In this document: positions 59,309 through 64,000 of the stretch, piece by piece
Layout of the letters: every line of letters starts with the position of its first letter
Numbering within the stretch: the first letter of the stretch is position 1
Origin: Bryum argenteum
Lineage: Eukaryota; Streptophyta; Bryopsida; Bryales; Bryaceae
Direction: 5' to 3'
NCBI GenBank assembly: GCA_037043015.1
Contig: CM073324.1
Coordinates: forward strand, 2,535,413 to 2,599,412
Length of the DNA: 64,000 nucleotides
The notes under the pieces: generated by a model
What the model was told of the DNA's origin: nothing
Databases searched by the model: none
What the model saw: only the letters and a program-made list of their open reading frames with translations
Program-made: the position numbers and the translations under genes

Positions 59309-60957
59309 TCAAGTACGGAAACAACACATGGGCATGGTCCAATTAAATGGATACTTTTCCAAGGCCTCTTTAACATCGGACACGGTCAACCTTTTGGACA
59401 CATCCGGGTCTCGGAGGCCTTTAATTTGAACGTGAGGTACTCGTGATTCATGGCGCGGTCTATGCGGTGTGGCAAAAAGTACTTCATATCGTACTCTTCT
59501 TGCCAAATGTGTTGCGCTAACCACCCGGCGGAGAATGCATCGGCTGCCTTGGAATATATGTGTTTGCATTCCATAACCTCAAGGGGATTGTCGAACGCGT
59601 GGACCATACAAAAACCATAATTCCGGTGCCACCCATTTTCGCCATTTGCGTTCTTCATCCAACTTCTCTTGCTTCGCAAATCCATACTTGGATGGCGCTT
59701 GTTCCACCACTCGACTTGAAATCCCCCAATCACAAAGCCCGATGTAAACCGTATCTGGTTTCCAATCATCGAAATGCAATAGAACATTGGTTGGAGTAAT
59801 GTCGTTGTGGAGATAATTGTGTTCATGACACTTTTCCATTAATGACAAGCAACGACAATGCCAAGTCAAGTCGTCGTTTACGGAATGTTACAACCCAACG
59901 TAGTTGTCTATCGGATAACCACGAAGTTTCGCTCTTTTGGAATGTCGTCGTATTCCAAGTGATTTGGGATTTTTTGATTGATATGGATGTCAAAATCTTT
60001 GAAGCTACCTCCGTTCCACCATAGCGAAAATCCATCCATTGTTTTAGGATGCAAGTACGATAGTCTGATGATTCCAGGGTGCTTTATTGGACATCCACCC
60101 GCCTCATTTACGATTGCCATCCGCTTCTCCCTCTCGTTCTTCACGTTCGTCAATTGTTTACGCGCGAATGGAATCCAACTAGGAATATGTTGAAGTTTTG
60201 TAAGCACCACCTTAGTAAACTTCCCATATCCACCTTGGATACGTTGTCCTGGCATAGATACCACGGTAACGGTTGATTCTAGCCACTTGAAAGTTCCACT
60301 GTTGCAATGAGACATAAGAACATCCTCGGCTTTTAATTTCCATCTCTCATTCCTCTTCCCACGAGCTTTCGAAAAGGTTTGACCAAAACTTTTCACTAAA
60401 TCTAGCTTTGGAACTAGTTCGTCATCTTCAATTGTCCATTTGCTCTTGTCTGTCAATTTCTTCCCCGAAATATACGTCCATGCGTCTACGGTGTTGGTAG
60501 TCAATTCTACCACTCTGAGGTCCAACCATGCACCGTGGTCGTAGAAGTTGGTCCAATCACAAAGTTTGTAATTGTTTTCAAAACAACGCTCCAGGTATTG
60601 GTGAAGATCGTGACACAAATTGTGAAATCCTTCCTCATTCGCCCCAAGGTAAGACCTATGCAAATCTGCCATAGTTCGTATTTCATAGAAATGTATACCA
60701 CTCCGTCGAGCAAATTCGAGATACTCCTCGGTTGGCATAAGTGGTGTCTCTTCCTCCTGTAGCAAGATCGAATTGTTCTTTTTTGACCCTTTACTTTTTT
60801 TCTTTTTTCCCTTTCTTTTCCGTGATCCCGATGAAGAAGGGTTTGTAGATTCTGTCTCCTTTGGAATTTCCTCTATTTCTTCACGACGGTCAAGGGGGGT
60901 TTCCAAATCTTGATTTCCATGTCGCATACTCGAACCTTGGCTCCCTTCACCCTCCAT
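59309..60957 (-). CDS. Atypical protein kinase, hAT cargo gene, C-lobe disrupted
   Basis: The ATG at 60957 is preferred over the upstream ATG at 61026 because the TATA-to-ATG distance is then 143 bp, as in the RING cassette. Residues 1-349 are open. A Lys/Arg-rich nuclear-localisation-like patch spans about 46-60. An unknown N-terminal domain spans about 75-235. The kinase N-lobe has glycine loop QGGYGKFTKV (241-250), candidate lysine in FARKQL (267), helix-C glutamate in VNEAGG (about 285) and hinge-like SLWWNGGSFKDF. The C-lobe follows after a frame change and a stop, with catalytic-loop HNYLHNDITPTNVLL (ND in place of RD), CDWGIS in place of DFG, a VAPEL motif and a DPDVSKRLTVSDV segment. 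It is a Ser/Thr-like family; substrates are unknown. About four breaks make this copy nonfunctional. Confidence 0.68.
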
Positions 60958-61110
60958 TTCGAATCTGAGAAAAAAACGGCGAAAAACTCCTCCCTCGTGT
61001 TGAAAAACACCCCACCAAGTGCCCACACTAACTCAATGAAGAAGTAGTGCTTGGCAACTAGTGGAGTGAGGTGAAGAATGAATCAACTTGGCTTTTATAG
61101 GGGAGGGGAG
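60958..61110 (-). promoter_or_regulatory. Core promoter and 5' leader of the kinase gene
   Basis: Reverse-strand TATA box CTATAAAAG (61092-61100). The leader is more diverged than the other two but keeps the GAAAAA/CTCCTCC-like part before the ATG and the 143-bp TATA-to-ATG distance. Confidence 0.7.
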
Positions 61111-61159
61111 TGGAGGCACTTGGAGTGTGGTAAAGGAAAAGAAGGGTGGGCCCAACCCG

Positions 61160-61312
61160 GCCTCCCCCCCCGCCCTGGCCCCCCTCTCCCCCGCCCTGGC
61201 CTCCCCCTCCCCCGCCCTGGCCCCCCCTCCCCCGCCCTGGCCCCCCCTCCCCCGCCCTGGCCCCCCCCTCCCCCGCCCTGGCCCCCCCCTCCCCCGCCCC
61301 TAACCCCTTTCA
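61160..61312. repeat. C-rich tract 5: tandem CCCCCTCCCCCGCCCTGGCC-type units
   Basis: About seven units of roughly 18-22 bp, immediately behind the kinase promoter. Repeated ACGTGGCGCAT units follow (61334-61360). On the reverse strand the tract is G-rich. Confidence 0.88.
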
Positions 61313-61503
61313 CCCGCCCTGTCCTCAGCCTACGTGGCGCATACGTGGCGCATACGTGGCGGCCAAGTGGCTTGGTTTTTACCCAAACCCTTGCCACGTC
61401 CTCGTTTTTTTACCTAAATTAAAGTCAACAGAGGTTTGACCGTATCGGGCGAGCGAGAGCTCTATCGGACGGACAAGGCGGACGGACGGGCGGGCGGGGT
61501 GCC

Positions 61504-61523
61504 CGCCCGGTATGACAACCTTG
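61504..61523 (-). repeat. hAT right terminal inverted repeat
   Basis: Reverse strand reads CAAGGTTGTCATACCGGGCG, matching 47619-47638 with one mismatch. Confidence 0.93.
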
Positions 61524-61531
61524 ATCTCGGC
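61524..61531. repeat. hAT target-site duplication ATCTCGGC, right
   Basis: Exact copy of 47611-47618. Confidence 0.95.
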
Positions 61532-61630
61532 ATCGTTTGTGATCTCAATTATAATCTCCTGCACGTTTGCACTCCCGCTTAATAGCGAATGCGCGTTTTC
61601 ACAATGAGGTCACCTGAAGCGCCCACAAAC
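61524..61630 (-). pseudogene. AIG1/GIMAP-like GTPase pseudogene, upstream exon piece
   Basis: Begins after an AATATAG acceptor-like site on the reverse strand (61631-61632). It encodes VQEIIIEITNDAEI in the frame that leads across the hAT insertion into 47618. Removing the hAT and one duplication copy makes the two pieces contiguous. Identification depends on the downstream piece; further upstream (61803-62060) only a weak NTGR phosphate-binding-like motif is seen. Confidence 0.35.
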
Positions 61631-63149
61631 CTATATTAATGTAAATATAATGTATTAGATTCTAGACTATTCTACCCGATCACAAGAACCTACCCATGGA
61701 GATCAGAAGAGAGCATGCAACAGATGTGTTACACAATGTCATGTTCAGCCCTACTGTACAATCTGATGTCCAGAAACTAGTTTTTCTCAAGGAGTCATCT
61801 TCCTACTCGATGAAGAAACCTTTTCCGAAGACAAGGCTCACCTGCTGTAGCGATTCACCTCCATCTCTGTCCCATACTCCCGTGAAGTCGACTTGTGGCT
61901 GGTCCGATCCCGTGGTGATCAGTGATGGGGCTTTCGGTAACGGCAACGGCCTTCTACCGGTGTTCCTTGACAACGATTTAGATACGGCCTCAGGATTGAC
62001 GCCGTGGTTGCACATAAGCGAGAATTTACCTATGACTGCACAGGGGATATATGCAAGCAATTTTAATAAACTGAAGAAGAATAATCAATTGAGGGCTCCT
62101 TCAAATTATGGTGGAAGGAGGGGGGCTGTCACAAAGCCTGTATCAAAATCCTGCAACTCCTGCGCCTCTGCGAAGGTCGGGGATGTAAGAAACTTCACCA
62201 CACTTTTAAGAGCTCGCGCGAGAAGGCAGAGGTCCATGCCTCACGTACAATGTCCTCAGGAGTATGATCGCAGCAGAACAAATGCTGCACAAAGCCTGCA
62301 ATTGCACCCCCGGACACCTTCAAATCCTCACTGCATTTAAAAAACGAGGTAAGTGTTCAAAAATGGTCTATATATATCTAATTATAACCTAATGCCAAGA
62401 CTCAATCAAACTCCTGATATACAAACCAGGCCCAACCATGCATTCCCTACTATATTACTTCCGCGTAGAAGCCGTCCTTCTCTGTATCGCCCGTTTGGAA
62501 TAGTGCCTTCATCTCCGTAATCGGGTCTCCACCGCTCGTTTATTTGTCTTTGAAGCCTACCGACTTGTTGTTCTTCCCCACCCCGTCAACATGCTACAAA
62601 TAAACAAACAAAACATGTCCTAGATTAGCCTCCACTAGTCCAAAGATGCATAGCAAATCCATCTTCTGATTAAAATGAGACTCCCATGATTCGTAAGGCG
62701 CCGTTGATGGTATTAATCGACAATCAACGAATCGGCAAGAATAAGGATGTTGCCAAGGAAGAAGTTCAATACATTCTCACTATAGAATTTGAACATATAT
62801 GAACTTTTCAGCATGAAAGCGTCCCATCAGGGACTATAAGGTCAACCCGTGTCCCGCCTGCCTCAATTCCAACACGTTAATTCATAGTGCAAAAGTATTG
62901 AACATACATTGGTAACACGCTCGGATTCCCACTGAACTACACATGATCACCATTAGCTGCAGAACTCTCACTTCCCACAACAAAAGCTTTGAAGTAGGCT
63001 AAACTCGAATATTGGAGAAAATTGATTAATGTGATGCATACATAGGGCTTTCAATTACAAAACCATACTCTGAGGGAAGGAAACATATTTTTGGAATCAT
63101 AAAACCTGCAGCTCACCACATGCCCAGCGCTTGCAGCAAACAAATATTT
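61631..63149. other. Region with no gene I can support
   Basis: Possible upstream exons of the AIG1-like pseudogene lie around 61800-62000 on the reverse strand but are too weak to call. From about 62340 to 63149 I see no coding sequence or repeat; part may be the 3' flank of the F-box-like gene. Confidence 0.35.
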
Positions 63150-63638
63150 TCAGTGCTCCCGGGCATAAATTTCAGCCCAAGTAGATCCGAACTGCCCCTC
63201 TAGTAAACTAGCAAACTTATGCAAGCGGGTAGGTGCTATTCTAAAACGCATGCGACCCACTTTGTTGTATTTCTGCATCATAACTTGATCCATAAGATTA
63301 TTGTGATCAACAAACGCACACCAAAACTTTGATACATACCTCATGTTCAGCATGGAATGCACCTGCTCCTTCAAATCACCCTCTCGAATTCGTGGCCAAA
63401 CAAATTCCGCCACGATGTCATTGGGAATACCTGGAATCAGCTGCAAGTCTCGCAGATCATACCCCATATATCCGCGCTTTGGAATGTAGTCTGGTAGATC
63501 ATTGATTTCCTTCTTTAGTTCGTCATACGTTCTCACACGGCTCCCGCCTACAAGTTGATGTTTTGTGCCAAGTCCTAGTCCGGTAAATACCGACGGGAGA
63601 TGTGGCCTTGGATTTGGTACTTCTTGTTTAGGTTCCAT
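63150..63638 (-). CDS. Small F-box-like protein, 162 residues
   Basis: A complete open frame from ATG at 63638 to TGA at 63150. The Pro/Gly-rich N-terminus is followed (about residues 70-120) by IPGIPNDIVAEFVWPRI ... MLNMRYVSKFWCAFVDHNN. This has the L/I-P-x-D-I, W/L-R and V-S-K-x-W pattern of an F-box helix bundle. F-box proteins recruit substrates to SCF ubiquitin ligases; that role is family knowledge, and the protein has no recognisable substrate-binding repeats. A TTTTCTAACAG acceptor-like site about 40 bp upstream suggests an intron in the leader. It has no frame breaks, unlike nearly everything else here, so it may be a live host gene or a gene fragment carried by the CACTA-type element. 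Confidence 0.5.
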   Translation of the reverse strand: MEPKQEVPNPRPHLPSVFTGLGLGTKHQLVGGSRVRTYDELKKEINDLPDYIPKRGYMGYDLRDLQLIPGIPNDIVAEFVWPRIREGDLKEQVHSMLNMRYVSKFWCAFVDHNNLMDQVMMQKYNKVGRMRFRIAPTRLHKFASLLEGQFGSTWAEIYAREH

Positions 63639-64000
63639 ATTTGATCCACCACCTGGAATTGGAATGTCAAGCTGTTAGAAAAGCATCGACCCTAAACTCT
63701 ATAATAGAGGCATCAATTTCATGACAAACGTTCTCATAGAAGAGGTCAGTGCTTGCATACCTTACTTAAACAGAGCCGGAATTCAGTGTTATTCGAGAGC
63801 CACTGGAGCACAGACACAGTACACAGACACAGTACAGACACTGCACATCCAAACACTTTCTTTACACATCAGTTGCAGATTCATTCGCATTATGTCAGCC
63901 TGGAGTTGCTCAAGGCCAATTTGCAGCTGGAAAAATGATTCATTGACAATGCGCAAGCAACATTGCTTGGAGTCATTGTGTCTCCAAAAATTGCATCATG
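63639..64000. other. Upstream region of the F-box-like gene
   Basis: Contains short AGACACAGTACAC repeats at about 63813-63840. No coding sequence or definite promoter element is recognised. Confidence 0.35.

Noticed and set aside
61803-62060. Phosphate-binding loop of the AIG1-like GTPase (NTGR)
   Set aside because: Only four residues match and the following GKS-type residues are not in the same frame.
61696-62340. Forward open frame of 214 codons
   Set aside because: No recognisable domain; the reverse strand carries weak AIG1-like similarity here, so this is probably a shadow.

Overview
This is a repeat-dominated stretch of a land-plant nuclear genome. The evidence is plant-type Ty3/gypsy and Ty1/copia polyprotein remains, a CACTA-type end, TTTAGGG-like repeats and genes with short GT-AG introns. 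The MULE/KDZ-like transposase, the RING protein and the kinase look to me more like families of seed-free plants (liverworts, mosses, ferns) than of flowering plants. That is an impression, not a tested result.

Layout. 1-5663: 3' part of a Tat/Athila-like Ty3/gypsy fossil with a putative 3' LTR. 5664-13868: two copies (A forward, B reverse) of one TG...CA element family, joined tail to tail as a large inverted repeat. 13869-14380 and 34785-37937: two parts of one reverse-strand Ty3/gypsy fossil, separated by a 20.4-kb segment (14381-34784) bounded by 32-bp inverted repeats. That segment holds a reverse-strand transposase gene (15034-18754), a small divergent forward gene (19698-20294), a third TG...CA copy (C, 23791-28360) and a forward 11-exon gene (29156-33950) with a ParB-like domain followed by a DNA-methyltransferase-like domain. 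37938-42246: a copia fossil. 42247: the left end of a CACTA-type element, interrupted by the fourth TG...CA copy (D, 42575-47144, 5-bp target duplication ATTTT). 47275-47618 and 61524-61630: halves of an AIG1/GIMAP-like GTPase pseudogene, split by a 13.9-kb hAT transposon (47619-61523; 20-bp inverted repeats; perfect 8-bp target duplication ATCTCGGC). 63150-63638: a small F-box-like gene.

The most notable object is the giant hAT. It carries the transposase plus two non-transposase genes, a RING protein and an atypical protein kinase, all on the reverse strand. All three start codons lie 141-143 bp downstream of a TATA box in a similar leader, with a G/C-homopolymer-rich tract behind each promoter. 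Two of the cassettes also share a homologous 3' flank. This looks like a transposon built from gene cassettes with common control sequences. All three genes are now damaged to some degree.

The second notable object is the 20.4-kb inverted-repeat segment. It pairs a SWIM-finger transposase with a ParB-like/methyltransferase-like gene. Palindromic GTCTCG..CGAGAC motifs occur through the segment, including a 4x56-bp array about 240 bp upstream of that gene. Both proteins carry SUMO-interaction-like motifs. Whether the two genes travel together is inference: no target duplication was found for this segment.
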